DNA of 64,000 nucleotides. Origin: Agrobacterium larrymoorei. Its GTDB lineage: Bacteria; Pseudomonadota; Alphaproteobacteria; Rhizobiales; Rhizobiaceae. Shown piece by piece: positions 8,458 to 18,058 of the stretch (positions are counted from its first letter, which is position 1; the number at the start of each line of letters is the position of its first letter). The notes beneath the pieces are model-generated. The model did no database searches and was not told where the DNA came from. It saw only the letters and a program-made list of their open reading frames with translations. A program made the position numbers and the translations under genes. The stretch covers positions 1,066,001 through 1,130,000 of the forward strand of contig NZ_CP039691.1 in the NCBI RefSeq assembly GCF_005145045.1. The letters run 5' to 3'.

Positions 8458-10008
8458 TCAGTGCCCGCCAATCGCGCTTTCGTCGATATGGGCTCTTGCG
8501 TAAACCTTCCTCGCAATCATAGCCAGCAACAGCAATGTGACGGATGCCAGCAGGCAGCAGGCGGCGAAGCCGAGTGAGAAGCCGGTGCGGGCAGGGGCAA
8601 GCCATGCGGGTTCTGCCGCGCTGCCCATCGCTTTGGCTGTTTCAACTGCTCCTGCGAGTGTTGCGGAAACGGCTGCGGACTGTGTTTCGCTCAAGCCGCT
8701 CAAATCCGCGCTACTGATGACCATGCGGTAGACCAGCGTGCCGAGGCTGCCGAGAAGGGCGACGCCGAGCGCTCCGCCGAATTCGGCGCTGGTTTCTGAA
8801 ATGGCCGAGGCGGAGCCCGCGCGTTCCGGCGGCGCGGTGCCGACGATGAGGCCGGTCGTGGTCAGAATGACGGGTACGAAGCCGAGGCCGATCAGCATGC
8901 TGGCGCCCAGCATTCCGTAAAGGTTCTGATAATAGGCGGCGATGGCCATTGCCGTCGTTCCTGCGACATTGACGAGCAGGCCGAGCAGAACTGTTTTCAC
9001 CGGGCCGAAATGGTTGGTGAAGCGGTACGCCTGAAAGGACATGATGGCGAAGACGGATGCAGAAGGCACCGACCACAAAGCAGCCTCCAGCGGGGAAAGG
9101 CCGATGACCAGCTGAAGGAAAAGGTTCTGATAGAGGAATGTGCCGAAGACGAAGAAGACGCCAGCGAGATTGACGATCAGCGATGCCGTAAAGGCCGGAA
9201 TGCGGAAGAGCTTGAGATCGATTAGAGGATGCGCCAGCGTCTTTTGACGCCTGATGAACAGCACGCCGATGGCAAGCCCGGCGGCGACGGGCGGGAGTTG
9301 GCGCAGAGCAAAACCTTCCGCTGCCATGTGTTTGAAGCCGTAGATCACGGGCAGAACGGTGGCAAGCGACAGGAAAACGCTGACCAGATCGATGCGCCCG
9401 CCATCGTCATTCCTGTATTCCGGCAGAATGAAAGGCCCGATGGCGAGCAGCACCAGCATCACCGGAATGTTGATGAGGAATACGGAACCCCAGTGGAAAT
9501 ATTGCAGCAGCAACCCACCGATCAGCGGTCCGATCAAGCCGCCCAGCGCAAAAGCGGAGCCCCAGATACCGATGGCGCGGTTCCTTTCTGCCTCGTTCTT
9601 GAAAATGTTGACGACGAGCGACAGCGTTGACGGCGCGACCGTGGCACCTGCGATACCGAGCAGGGCGCGGGAGATGATGAGCTGCTGCGAGGTAGATGAA
9701 AAAGCGGCAAGTGCCGAGGCGACGCCGAAGGCGAAGGCGCCAACCAGAAGCAGCTTGCGCCGACCGATGCGGTCTCCCAGCGTGCCCATGGTGACAAGGA
9801 AACCTGCGACCATGAAACCGTAAATATCGTTGATCCAGAGCAGTTCGGATGCACTGGGGTCTAGGTCCGAAACGATGGCGGGCATTGCCAGAAACAGGAC
9901 GGAAAGATCCATGGAGTAGATCAGGCAGGCAATGGAAAGCACGCACAGCCCGACCCATTCCCGCCGACCGGCCAAAGGCGCGGTGGTTTCGATGCTCGAT
10001 GCCTGCAT
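8458..10008 (-). CDS. MFS efflux transporter, DHA2 (14-TM, SmvA/EmrB-like)
   Basis: A 516-residue drug:proton antiporter, length and hydrophobic pattern fitting the 14-TM DHA2 group. The MFS loop motif between TM2 and TM3 is GTLGDRIGRRKLLLVG (near residue 80), and the antiporter motif C region in TM5 reads ALGGLIGPLIGGLLL. The first TM has SMDLSVLFLAMPAI, with the Asp typical of DHA1/DHA2 exporters, and ELLWINDIYGFMVAGFL closely resembles SmvA (quaternary ammonium and methyl viologen export). It is monocistronic, reads toward the shared terminator, and has a long upstream gap. Substrates are unknown. Confidence 0.88.
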   Translation of the reverse strand: MQASSIETTAPLAGRREWVGLCVLSIACLIYSMDLSVLFLAMPAIVSDLDPSASELLWINDIYGFMVAGFLVTMGTLGDRIGRRKLLLVGAFAFGVASALAAFSSTSQQLIISRALLGIAGATVAPSTLSLVVNIFKNEAERNRAIGIWGSAFALGGLIGPLIGGLLLQYFHWGSVFLINIPVMLVLLAIGPFILPEYRNDDGGRIDLVSVFLSLATVLPVIYGFKHMAAEGFALRQLPPVAAGLAIGVLFIRRQKTLAHPLIDLKLFRIPAFTASLIVNLAGVFFVFGTFLYQNLFLQLVIGLSPLEAALWSVPSASVFAIMSFQAYRFTNHFGPVKTVLLGLLVNVAGTTAMAIAAYYQNLYGMLGASMLIGLGFVPVILTTTGLIVGTAPPERAGSASAISETSAEFGGALGVALLGSLGTLVYRMVISSADLSGLSETQSAAVSATLAGAVETAKAMGSAAEPAWLAPARTGFSLGFAACCLLASVTLLLLAMIARKVYARAHIDESAIGGH

Positions 10009-10547
10009 GATTGCCTCCCGAAATGAAAGAGGCGCAATTTGGCTTGAGGCTTGGGAAATGGCAATCGATTCTTATGCGTGCGGCAGCGCGATGATGCATC
10101 GGTGGACATGTCTTCCGTTACGCTGGACTTGATTGGAAATTCAGTCAGGCCAAGTCGCTGGTCGGAAGGGGTTGTTCCTCGACGCACATCTGCTTGACCC
10201 CGCATTAGGTGCGCTGCTGTCTGGTTCAACCGGCAAGGGTGGTTTGACGTGAGCACAGCTCCCCCAACCCGTCGCCCCGCACTTGATGCGCGGTCCAGCC
10301 GACGCGCGTCTGCGCGGCGATAGAGTCTTTCAGACCAAGGACTTGGTCTGACTGGATACCGGATCAAGTCCGGTATGACGGTGGTGGGTTTGTACCATCG
10401 CCACCCTGCGGCAAACGCGGTCGAAGCATGTCACAACCGGATTTGAAGGTTGGAACTGGAATGCATTCAATGCCTTGCCTCACATGCGCATATTGAGACC
10501 GGACACCAATGCATCAAGTCCGGTTGACGGATGGAAACAAAGGAAAA
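10009..10547. other. 539-base intergenic region with a palindromic mosaic repeat
   Basis: No gene is supported. The right part of the MFS upstream region and the murA downstream region are separated by the mosaic repeat at 10269-10381. Outside the repeat I see only promoter-like AT-richer DNA at 10060-10150 and shorter palindromic scraps around 10490-10530 (ccggac...gtccgg type). Confidence 0.5.
10269..10381. repeat. palindromic mosaic repeat, copy 1 (RIME-like)
   Basis: Four successive inverted repeats are visible: CCCCGCacttgatGCG-type at the left, a GCGCGTCTGCGCG core, the perfect arm CAGACCAAG-ga-CTTGGTCTG (10331-10350), and ACCGGATcaAGTCCGGT at the right. The outer ends are CCGTC and GACGG. 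The same modules recur in different order at 38390, 43958 and 50759. The pattern fits the rhizobial intergenic mosaic elements described as RIMEs; the name is by resemblance. Confidence 0.75.
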
Positions 10548-11834
10548 TCAGCGCCAGGAAATTTCCGCGCCAAGCGCCGTCAGCTTCTCCACGAAATGCG
10601 GATAGGCACGGCGCAGGGGATCGGCGTGGAGGATGGTGGATTGGCCCTCGATCTGCATCGCGGCAATTAGCAGCGCGGGGACGACGCGGATGATGTAGGG
10701 GGCTTCCACGGTTGCCGGGCGGAGCGTGTTGCCGCCGCAGACGATGAGGCGGTGCGGATCGGAGAGGTGGGCGCGGGCGCCGAATTTCAGCAGTTCAGAG
10801 CACCAGCCCAGAGCGCCTTCGTACACCTTGTTCCAGAACAGGATATCGCCCTTGCAGCCGACGGAAACGCCGATTGCCTGCGGCAGCAGGTCTGCCGGAA
10901 AGTAAGGCCAGGGAGCGGCTTCGATCTTGGGCAGCATTTCCAGCGTATGCGGCTGGGCGATCTCGCGCGACCAGCCGGTGACGGTGATCTTGCCGTCTTC
11001 CACGTCGAAAGACATTCCGAGCTTCTCGAACTGACGCAGGATGAGGGGCATGTGCGGGCCCATATCCGTTTCCACCGTCAGCCGCCCGCCGGTCACGCCA
11101 CCAATGGCGAGATAGGTCGCGACTTCATGGTGATCGTCTGGAACGCGGGCGGTTACGCCGCCCAGCTTCTCGACGCCTGTGATGGTGAGACGCGATGTGC
11201 CCGCACCTTCGATCTTTGCGCCCATGGCCGTCAGCATATCGCACAGCGCCTGCACATGCGGCTCGGAGGCGGCATTGGTTAGCGTCGAAACGCCCTTGGC
11301 CAGAGCGGCGGTCATGGCAAAGGTTTCGGTTGCGGTGACGGAGGCATAGTCCGGCCAGAGTTCGGCACCGGTCAGATCGCCGTCCAGCTTCACTTCCAGA
11401 GGATTGGTCGATGCGATGCGACCGCCGAGATGTTCGAGAACTTCAAGATGCGGATCAATCTCGCGCACGCCGAGTGCGCAGCCCTTCGCGGTCGTATCGA
11501 AGATCAGGCTCTTGTTGCGCCACAGAACCGGGCCGAGCAGCAGGACGGCTGCGCGGATGCCGACCGGAAGCTCGGCGGTGCCGTGCTTGAAGACTTCCCC
11601 GTCATGACGGATCGTCAGCCGACCCGCCTCCAGATCACGATCGATGGTCGAGCCCATCGCCGCGAAATAGCTCAGCAGCTTGTCGATATCGCTGATTTCG
11701 GGGACGTTTTCCAACGTCACCGGTTCATCGGTCAGGATCGACGCGCAGAGCATCGGAAGCACGGCATTTTTGTTGCCCGAGGGGCGAACGGTGCCGGAAA
11801 TCGGTCGTCCGCCATTCACGATCAGATCGGTCAT
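10548..11834 (-). CDS. MurA-like UDP-GlcNAc 1-carboxyvinyltransferase paralogue
   Basis: A 428-residue EPSP-synthase-fold enzyme. It begins TDLIVNGGRPISGTVRPSGNKNAVLPM, with the Lys-Asn pair that binds UDP-GlcNAc in MurA. The flexible-loop region reads AKGCALGVREIDPH near residues 118-130, keeping the catalytic Cys and following Arg but departing from the usual GARPVDLH. The typical family core is present (VTATETFAMTAALAKG). It starts one base after the carB stop, so it is probably co-transcribed with carB. Divergence suggests a second MurA copy rather than the canonical one, whose place in this genome cannot be seen. It could make UDP-GlcNAc-enolpyruvate or act on a related sugar nucleotide. 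Confidence 0.82.
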   Translation of the reverse strand: MTDLIVNGGRPISGTVRPSGNKNAVLPMLCASILTDEPVTLENVPEISDIDKLLSYFAAMGSTIDRDLEAGRLTIRHDGEVFKHGTAELPVGIRAAVLLLGPVLWRNKSLIFDTTAKGCALGVREIDPHLEVLEHLGGRIASTNPLEVKLDGDLTGAELWPDYASVTATETFAMTAALAKGVSTLTNAASEPHVQALCDMLTAMGAKIEGAGTSRLTITGVEKLGGVTARVPDDHHEVATYLAIGGVTGGRLTVETDMGPHMPLILRQFEKLGMSFDVEDGKITVTGWSREIAQPHTLEMLPKIEAAPWPYFPADLLPQAIGVSVGCKGDILFWNKVYEGALGWCSELLKFGARAHLSDPHRLIVCGGNTLRPATVEAPYIIRVVPALLIAAMQIEGQSTILHADPLRRAYPHFVEKLTALGAEISWR

Positions 11835-11835
11835 C

Positions 11836-14800
11836 TCAGAAATAGCTTTGCAGCGGCTTGACTTCGAGATTGCCCGCCTTCAGCGCCTTGATGGCAAGGG
11901 CCGCAGCTTCGGCACCAGCCATTGTCGTGTAGTAGGGCACCTTCTGCATCAGCGTTGCGCGGCGCAGGGACTTCGAATCCGAGATCGCCTTGTTGCTGTC
12001 TGTGGTGTTGATGACTAGCTGGACCTGACGGTTGCGGATGGCGTCTTCGATATGCGGACGGCCTTCCTGCACCTTGTTGATCTTTTCAGCGGCAATGCCC
12101 TGTTCCGCAAGGAAGCGCTGCGTGCCGCCGGTTGCCAGAACCTTGAAGCCTGCTTCGACCAGAATGCGGATGGCAGGCAGAACGCCGTCCTTGTCCTGAT
12201 CGCGCACCGAGACGAACACTGCACCCGAGCGCGGCAGATCGACGCCAGCACCCAGCTGCGACTTGGCGAATGCCAGCGCGAAATCGGTATCGAGACCGAT
12301 GACTTCGCCGGTGGAGCGCATTTCCGGCCCGAGCAGAATATCGACGCCGGGGAAGCGGGCGAACGGGAAGACGGCTTCCTTGACGGCGATGTGCTTCAGG
12401 TTGCGCGGATCCGGCTTTTCGCCGTAAGCGGCAATCGCCGGATCGAGCTTCTCACCGGCCATGACGCGGGCGGCGATCTTCGCAATCGGCGCGCCGATGG
12501 TCTTGGCGACGAAAGGCACGGTACGCGATGCGCGCGGGTTGACTTCGAGAACGTAAATCGTGCCGTCCTTGATGGCATACTGCACGTTCATCAGGCCGCC
12601 GACCTTCAGCGCCTTGGCAAGCGCCGTCGTCTGGCGCTCCAGCTCGTCCAGCATGTCCTTGGAAAGCGAACGCGATGGCAGCGAGCAGGCGCTGTCGCCG
12701 GAGTGGATGCCCGCTTCTTCGATGTGTTCCATGATACCGGATACGAAGACGTTTTCGCCATCGCACAGCGCATCCACATCCACCTCGACAGCGTTGGTCA
12801 GGTAGCTATCGAAGAGCAGCGGGTTCTTGCCGAGCAGCGTGTTGATCTGGCCCGTCTTGTCGTTGGGGTAACGCTGCTTGATATCTTCCGGCACGAGGCC
12901 CGGAACGGTGTCGAGCAGGTAGGTCTGAAGTTGGCCTTCGGAATGGATGATCTGCATGGCGCGGCCACCCAGAACATAGGATGGGCGAACGACCAGCGGG
13001 AAGCCGATTTCGGTGGCGACGAGGCGGGCCTGCTCCACAGAATAGGCAATGCCGTTATTCGGCTGCGTCAGGTCCAGCTTCATCAGAAGCTTCTGGAAGC
13101 GGTCACGGTCTTCGGCAAGGTCGATCATGTCGGGTGCTGTGCCGAGGATCGGGATGCCGTTCTTTTCCAGCGCTTCAGCGAGCTTCAGCGGGGTCTGGCC
13201 GCCGAACTGCACGATAACGCCGACGAGTTCGCCCTTTTCCTGCTCCGCGCGCATGATTTCGATCACGTCCTCAGCGGTCAGCGGTTCGAAATAAAGGCGG
13301 TCGGAGGTGTCGTAGTCGGTGGACACGGTTTCCGGGTTGCAGTTGATCATGATGGCTTCGAAGCCAGCATCCTTCAGCGCGAAGGCGGCGTGGCAGCAGC
13401 AATAATCGAATTCGATGCCCTGGCCGATACGGTTCGGGCCGCCGCCGAGAATGACGACCTTCTTGCGGTCGGATACCTGCGCTTCGGAGCGCAGAGCGCC
13501 GACGAAAGGCGTCTCATAGGTGGAGTACATGTAGGCGGTTGGCGACGCGAATTCGGCAGCGCAGGTGTCGATGCGCTTGAAGACCGGGCGCACGTTCAGG
13601 CTGTTGCGCAGCTCGGCAACTTCCTTCGGGCGCTTGTTGGTGAGGCTCGCCAGACGCGCATCGGAGAAGCCCATGGCTTTGAGCATGCGCAGGTTTTCGG
13701 CGTCTGTCGGCAGGCCATGTTCGCGGATGCGCGCTTCCATGTCCACGATGGCCTTGAACTGGGCGATGAACCACGGGTCGATCTTGGAGTTTTCGTGCAC
13801 TTCCGCTTCGGACATGCCCATGCGCAGTGCCTGCGCGACCATGCGCAGACGATCTGGCGTGGGTGTGCCGATGGCGGCGCGGATGGCGTTCTTGGAGCCT
13901 TCGCCTTCTTCGTATCCGGGGATTTCGATTTCATCGAGACCGGTGAGGCCGGTTTCCATGCCGCGCAGCGCCTTCTGGAGCGATTCTGCAAAGGTACGGC
14001 CAATCGCCATGACTTCACCGACCGACTTCATGGCGGTGGTCAGGATCGGCGAGGCGCCGGGGAACTTCTCGAAGGCGAAACGCGGGATCTTCGTGACCAC
14101 GTAGTCGATGGATGGCTCGAAGGACGCCGGTGTTGCGCCGCCGGTGATGTCGTTTTCGAGTTCGTCCAGCGTGTAGCCGATGGCAAGCTTCGCGGCGATC
14201 TTGGCAATCGGGAAGCCGGTTGCCTTCGAAGCGAGAGCGGAGGAACGCGAAACACGCGGGTTCATTTCGATGACGACGAGGCGGCCATCCTTCGGGTTGA
14301 CGGCGAACTGAACGTTCGAGCCACCGGTCTCGACGCCGATCTCGCGTAGAACGGCAATCGAGGCGTTACGCATGATCTGGTATTCTTTGTCCGTCAGCGT
14401 CAGCGCCGGCGCAACGGTAATCGAATCGCCGGTGTGGACGCCCATCGGGTCGATGTTTTCGATGGAGCAGATGATGATGCAGTTGTCCGCCTTGTCGCGG
14501 ACGACTTCCATCTCATATTCCTTCCAGCCGAGAACCGACTCTTCCACCAGAACTTCCGTGGTTGGCGAAGCATCGAGACCGCCGGAAACGATGTCGAAGA
14601 ATTCGGAGCGGTTATAGGCAATGCCGCCGCCGGTGCCACCAAGCGTGAAGGATGGGCGGATGATGGCGGGCAGGCCGACGTGATCGATGGCCTGAGCTGC
14701 GATTGCCATGGCGTGGGCCATGTAGCGCTGCTTGCGGTCCGTCTCGCCGAGGTTCCACTGGTTTTCAAGCTCGTCCAGAGCCTTGTCCAGATCCGCGCCG

Positions 14801-15321
14801 GAAAGCTTGCCCTTCAGTTCGGTGCGGGCGGCTTCGTGCTTCTTGCGGTCGGCGTCCTTGATCTCGGTTGCGTTGGCCAGCATGGAGCGCGGTGTTTCAA
14901 GGCCGATGCGTGCCATGGCTTCGCGGAAGAGGGCGCGGTCTTCCGCCATGTCGATTGCTTCAGGCTTTGCGCCGATCATCTCGACATTGTAGCGATCCAG
15001 CACGCCCATGCGCTTGAGCGAAAGCGCGGTGTTGAGCGCCGTCTGGCCGCCCATGGTGGGCAGCAGTGCATCCGGGCGTTCCTTGGCGATGATCTTGGCG
15101 ACGACTTCCGGGGTGATCGGCTCGACATAGGTCGCGTCTGCAAGGCCGGGGTCGGTCATGATGGTGGCCGGGTTGGAGTTGACCAGGATGACCCGGTAAC
15201 CTTCTTCCTTCAGCGCCTTACAGGCCTGTGTGCCGGAATAGTCGAATTCGCAAGCCTGGCCGATGACAATCGGTCCCGCGCCAATGATGAGGATGGACTT
15301 GATATCTTGGCGCTTCGGCAT
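11836..15321 (-). CDS. carB: carbamoyl-phosphate synthase large subunit
   Basis: CarB makes carbamoyl phosphate from bicarbonate, ATP and the ammonia channelled from CarA, for arginine and pyrimidine synthesis. The 1161 residues show two homologous ATP-grasp halves. The first begins [22 protein letters not shown] and the second [21 protein letters not shown] near residue 640, and each has an ATP-grasp core ([16 protein letters not shown] and [16 protein letters not shown]). The C-terminal MGS-like allosteric domain includes [16 protein letters not shown]. The start at 15321 gives MPKRQD, the usual N-terminus; the frame continues upstream for 25 codons, which I regard as non-coding. It precedes murA with one base between. 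carA lies 7 kb away, so the subunits are not in one operon. Confidence 0.97.
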   Translation of the reverse strand: MPKRQDIKSILIIGAGPIVIGQACEFDYSGTQACKALKEEGYRVILVNSNPATIMTDPGLADATYVEPITPEVVAKIIAKERPDALLPTMGGQTALNTALSLKRMGVLDRYNVEMIGAKPEAIDMAEDRALFREAMARIGLETPRSMLANATEIKDADRKKHEAARTELKGKLSGADLDKALDELENQWNLGETDRKQRYMAHAMAIAAQAIDHVGLPAIIRPSFTLGGTGGGIAYNRSEFFDIVSGGLDASPTTEVLVEESVLGWKEYEMEVVRDKADNCIIICSIENIDPMGVHTGDSITVAPALTLTDKEYQIMRNASIAVLREIGVETGGSNVQFAVNPKDGRLVVIEMNPRVSRSSALASKATGFPIAKIAAKLAIGYTLDELENDITGGATPASFEPSIDYVVTKIPRFAFEKFPGASPILTTAMKSVGEVMAIGRTFAESLQKALRGMETGLTGLDEIEIPGYEEGEGSKNAIRAAIGTPTPDRLRMVAQALRMGMSEAEVHENSKIDPWFIAQFKAIVDMEARIREHGLPTDAENLRMLKAMGFSDARLASLTNKRPKEVAELRNSLNVRPVFKRIDTCAAEFASPTAYMYSTYETPFVGALRSEAQVSDRKKVVILGGGPNRIGQGIEFDYCCCHAAFALKDAGFEAIMINCNPETVSTDYDTSDRLYFEPLTAEDVIEIMRAEQEKGELVGVIVQFGGQTPLKLAEALEKNGIPILGTAPDMIDLAEDRDRFQKLLMKLDLTQPNNGIAYSVEQARLVATEIGFPLVVRPSYVLGGRAMQIIHSEGQLQTYLLDTVPGLVPEDIKQRYPNDKTGQINTLLGKNPLLFDSYLTNAVEVDVDALCDGENVFVSGIMEHIEEAGIHSGDSACSLPSRSLSKDMLDELERQTTALAKALKVGGLMNVQYAIKDGTIYVLEVNPRASRTVPFVAKTIGAPIAKIAARVMAGEKLDPAIAAYGEKPDPRNLKHIAVKEAVFPFARFPGVDILLGPEMRSTGEVIGLDTDFALAFAKSQLGAGVDLPRSGAVFVSVRDQDKDGVLPAIRILVEAGFKVLATGGTQRFLAEQGIAAEKINKVQEGRPHIEDAIRNRQVQLVINTTDSNKAISDSKSLRRATLMQKVPYYTTMAGAEAAALAIKALKAGNLEVKPLQSYF

Positions 15322-15579
15322 GGCTCTCGTTCCGCTTTCATGTTGCGCAAAAAACGGCCATGGTGAAACTTCACCGGCCGGGGCGCGCAATTCCAATCTT
15401 TTCAGGCTAGAAGCGGCTTATAGGCAAATGTTTTTGAGAACGGAACCCCGAATCTTCGCTTTCTGACAGGAAAGTTGGTTTGTCATAAAACTGTGCCCTT
15501 GCATGATCCTTTCTCGGGCGGCACTCGTAGACCTGTTGAACCACCGGAATACCTCTTTTTGAATCGGCATAGAGCTCCC

Positions 15580-16248
15580 ATGATCATTGTTCATTACCTT
15601 GAAAACTCCCGCGCCCACCGCATTCTCTGGCTTCTGGAAGAACTCGGGGTTCCCTATGAGGTGAAAACCTACAAGCGTGGATCGGACATGCGGGCGCCGC
15701 AGAGCCTGAAGCAGGTGCATCCGCTGGGCAAATCGCCGGTCATAGAAGATGCGGGAAAGATATATGCGGAGAGCGGCGCGATCATAGAATATCTCATCGA
15801 TACCTACGGACAGGGCAGGTTCAGGCCGGAAAAGGGTACGGATGAGTATCGCCGTTATGTCTACTGGCTGCATTATGCGGAAGGCTCGGCAATGCCGCTT
15901 CTGCTGCTGAAGCTGCTTTTCTCGCGTCTGCCCGGCCAGATGCCGTTTTTCCTCAAGCCCGTTGCGGGCATGATTTCCAAGGGTGTGTCGGCCAAGCTGA
16001 TCGATCCTCAGATGACCGATCATCTGGCCTATTGGGAGGCGGAGCTTTCGAGAGAGGGTTATTTCGCTGGCGGCGAATTGACCGGCGCGGATTTCGCCAT
16101 GAGCTTCCCCGTCGAAGCGGCGATGAGCCGTGCCGAAGGCGTGGGTGATAAACCCGCTATTCGACGCTTTCTGGAAACCATTCGCGCCCGGCCCGCTTAC
16201 CAGCGTGCGCTCGAAACGGGTGGCGCTTACGTTTACTCCAATACCTGA
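15580..16248 (+). CDS. glutathione S-transferase family protein
   Basis: A 222-residue cytosolic GST. The thioredoxin-like N-terminal domain (about 1-80) has IIVHYLENSRAHRILWLLEELGVPYEV, with the Ser/Arg after the first strand in the glutathione activation position, and ESGAIIEYL holds the glutathione gamma-glutamyl binding Glu-Ser pair near residues 65-66. The helical C-terminal domain contains GGELTGADFAMSF, the N-capping Asp box of GSTs. The start at 15580 gives the family N-terminus; the open frame runs 35 codons further upstream without homology. It is divergent from carB. Substrate is unknown. Confidence 0.87.
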   Translation: MIIVHYLENSRAHRILWLLEELGVPYEVKTYKRGSDMRAPQSLKQVHPLGKSPVIEDAGKIYAESGAIIEYLIDTYGQGRFRPEKGTDEYRRYVYWLHYAEGSAMPLLLLKLLFSRLPGQMPFFLKPVAGMISKGVSAKLIDPQMTDHLAYWEAELSREGYFAGGELTGADFAMSFPVEAAMSRAEGVGDKPAIRRFLETIRARPAYQRALETGGAYVYSNT

Positions 16249-16344
16249 TTATCTTTACGCGGGCCGATCTACGCACGGCGTTCTTGTTGGAACGCTTTCA
16301 GGGATTTAGCGTTTAGCGACAGCGCTAATCAAGGGGAGACTACC

Positions 16345-17241
16345 ATGCAGTGGAGAGGGCGTCGTCAATCGGATAATATTGAAGACCGGCGTGGCATGTC
16401 TTCTGGTGGCATGGGCGGCGGTGGCGGATTTCGCATTCCCACCGGCGGTCGCGGGGGTGGCATCGGTATTGGCGGCCTCGTCTTCATTCTTCTCATCAGC
16501 TGGGCGCTGGGAATAAACCCGCTGACGTTGCTTTTCGGCGGTGACGTGTTGATGGATAGCGGCAACCAGCAGACCACCGGCACCCGCCCGCAAGGCCAGT
16601 CCAGCGATGAAACGACGGCCTTCGTTCGCACCGTGCTTGCTGAAACCGAGGATACCTGGGGCAAGATTTTCCAGGCATCCGGTGAGACCTACGAAAAACC
16701 GACGCTCGTGCTTTTTGCGGGCCAGACGCGCTCCGGCTGCGGCGCGGCCTCTTCCGCGAGTGGTCCGTTCTATTGCCCTGTTGATCGTAAGGTCTATCTC
16801 GATACGGAATTCTTTCGCGAACTCTCGCAGCGCTTCGGCGCATCCGGTGATTTCGCGCAGGCCTATGTAATTGCCCATGAGGTTGGCCACCACGTGCAGA
16901 ACCTGACGGGCGTGCTGCCGGAATTCAACCGCCAGCGCCAGTCCATGAACCAGACGGAAGCCAACGCCATGTCGGTGAAGGTGGAGTTGCAGGCGGATTG
17001 CTATGCCGGTATCTGGGGCAAATCCACCCAGCAGAAGGGCATTCTCGAAGCTGGCGATCTGGAGGAAGCGCTAAACGCCGCCCACCAGATCGGCGACGAT
17101 ACGCTGCAGAAGAAAACGCAGGGCTATGTCGTGCCAGACAGCTTCAACCACGGCACTTCGGCGCAACGCGTGGAGTGGTTCCGCCGCGGTTTCGAGAGTG
17201 GTCGAGTTGAGGACTGCGATACGTTTTCGGCGGATATTTGA
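16345..17241 (+). CDS. neutral zinc metallopeptidase (YpfJ family)
   Basis: A 298-residue membrane-anchored putative zinc protease. A Gly-rich N-terminus with RRQSDNIEDRRG precedes a single TM segment (GIGIGGLVFILLISWALG, about 40-58). The peptidase domain follows, with IAHEVGHHVQNLTG near residue 178 (the HEXXH zinc ligands and catalytic Glu) and ELQADCYAGIWG near 215, whose Glu is the likely third ligand. The length matches YpfJ. Downstream the region runs into a palindromic repeat without an obvious classical terminator. The physiological substrate is unknown. Confidence 0.88.
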   Translation: MQWRGRRQSDNIEDRRGMSSGGMGGGGGFRIPTGGRGGGIGIGGLVFILLISWALGINPLTLLFGGDVLMDSGNQQTTGTRPQGQSSDETTAFVRTVLAETEDTWGKIFQASGETYEKPTLVLFAGQTRSGCGAASSASGPFYCPVDRKVYLDTEFFRELSQRFGASGDFAQAYVIAHEVGHHVQNLTGVLPEFNRQRQSMNQTEANAMSVKVELQADCYAGIWGKSTQQKGILEAGDLEEALNAAHQIGDDTLQKKTQGYVVPDSFNHGTSAQRVEWFRRGFESGRVEDCDTFSADI

Positions 17242-17296
17242 GTGGCATTCCGGCACGTTGCCCAAGTCGGGTAACTCAGCGGCTCTGCTCCCACTG

Positions 17297-17384
17297 CCGT
17301 CATCCTCGGGCTTGACCCGAGGATCCATAACCGTTTGATTTCGTTGATGGCTGTGGATCCTCGGCTCAAGGCCGAGGATGACGG
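17297..17384. repeat. palindromic intergenic repeat with inverted ends
   Basis: The unit begins CCGTCATCCTCGGGCTTGAC and ends with the reverse-complement type arm (GGCCGAGGATGACGG, 17370-17384). The middle holds GGATCCA and TGGATCC, so the whole unit is a large imperfect hairpin of 88 bases. It lies between convergent genes and might terminate transcription, but it has no T tract. Similar GTCATCC ends recur in the repeats near 38390 and 50759. Confidence 0.75.
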
Positions 17385-17428
17385 AAGTGGGTGGATTACC
17401 GTCTCCTCTTACGTCTCTTCTTCTCAGC

Positions 17429-17908
17429 TCAGCGAATAATCAAAGCCGTCACAAGCATCCCCAAAGCAAAAATCGTATGCGCCACCAGATTGAGCGCGCG
17501 TACCTTGTTCGGGTTGGGTGTCTTCGAAGCTGCCCAGCCGATGCCGAGGCCGGGTTGGAGCAGGAACCAGCCCGCGCCGACCGTGACGATGCCGACGACG
17601 AAGGGCAGTAGGAATGTGGGGCGTTCAAACCAGCCCGGCGGGACGATGAGTGCCAGAAGAATGCCGTAGATGATGCCGACCGCGTAATGCGCGATCCAGC
17701 CGATGGCGACTTCGTTTTCATGGGGCTCGGCGTTGGCGATGCTGTCGTGAAAGATTTTGCCTTTCGGCACATGCCAGAACCAGCGTCCAACCGGCCCCCA
17801 GTTTGCTGCGGGCTCTCGAAAGAGGCGGTGCAGGATGATGGCCCAGATGTCCATGAAAATGGTGCCGCCGATGCCCATCGCCGTTCCCCGCCACACTATA
17901 TCCCACAT
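17429..17908 (-). CDS. DUF2938 family membrane protein
   Basis: A 159-residue polytopic protein with four likely TM helices (about 5-25, 70-90, 96-118 and 135-158). GIGGTIFMDIWAIILHRLF, GPVGRWFWHVPKG, IGWIAHYAVG and FLLQPGLGIGWAASKTPNP match DUF2938 as I recall it. No catalytic motif is evident and function is unknown. It is convergent with the metallopeptidase and on the same strand as the MCP gene further upstream, from which it is separated by a terminator hairpin. Expression therefore probably depends on its own promoter at 17909-17990. Confidence 0.75.
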   Translation of the reverse strand: MWDIVWRGTAMGIGGTIFMDIWAIILHRLFREPAANWGPVGRWFWHVPKGKIFHDSIANAEPHENEVAIGWIAHYAVGIIYGILLALIVPPGWFERPTFLLPFVVGIVTVGAGWFLLQPGLGIGWAASKTPNPNKVRALNLVAHTIFALGMLVTALIIR

Positions 17909-17999
17909 GAATTCTTACTCCCGAATCGTGTTGGGAAAAACATGTCTTGCTAATGGAGTTGCGGCAAGGGCAGGGATGTCTTGTGGGAACTCCATAGAG

Positions 18000-18037
18000 A
18001 AAAGGCCCGAAAATCGCTGAGGATTTCCGGGCCTTCC
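18000..18037 (-). terminator. rho-independent terminator of the MCP gene
   Basis: A stem of eight perfect pairs (AAGGCCCG at 18002-18009, CGGGCCTT at 18028-18035) extended by AAATC/GGATTT pairing, followed on the minus strand by TTTTC. It lies 22 bases past the MCP stop. Confidence 0.8.
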
Positions 18038-18058
18038 AATCTGAGATGACCTACCGGT

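Noticed and set aside
12052..14349. A 765-codon open frame antisense to carB
   Set aside because: carB is certain by domains; the antisense product is an Arg/His/Asp-rich shadow.
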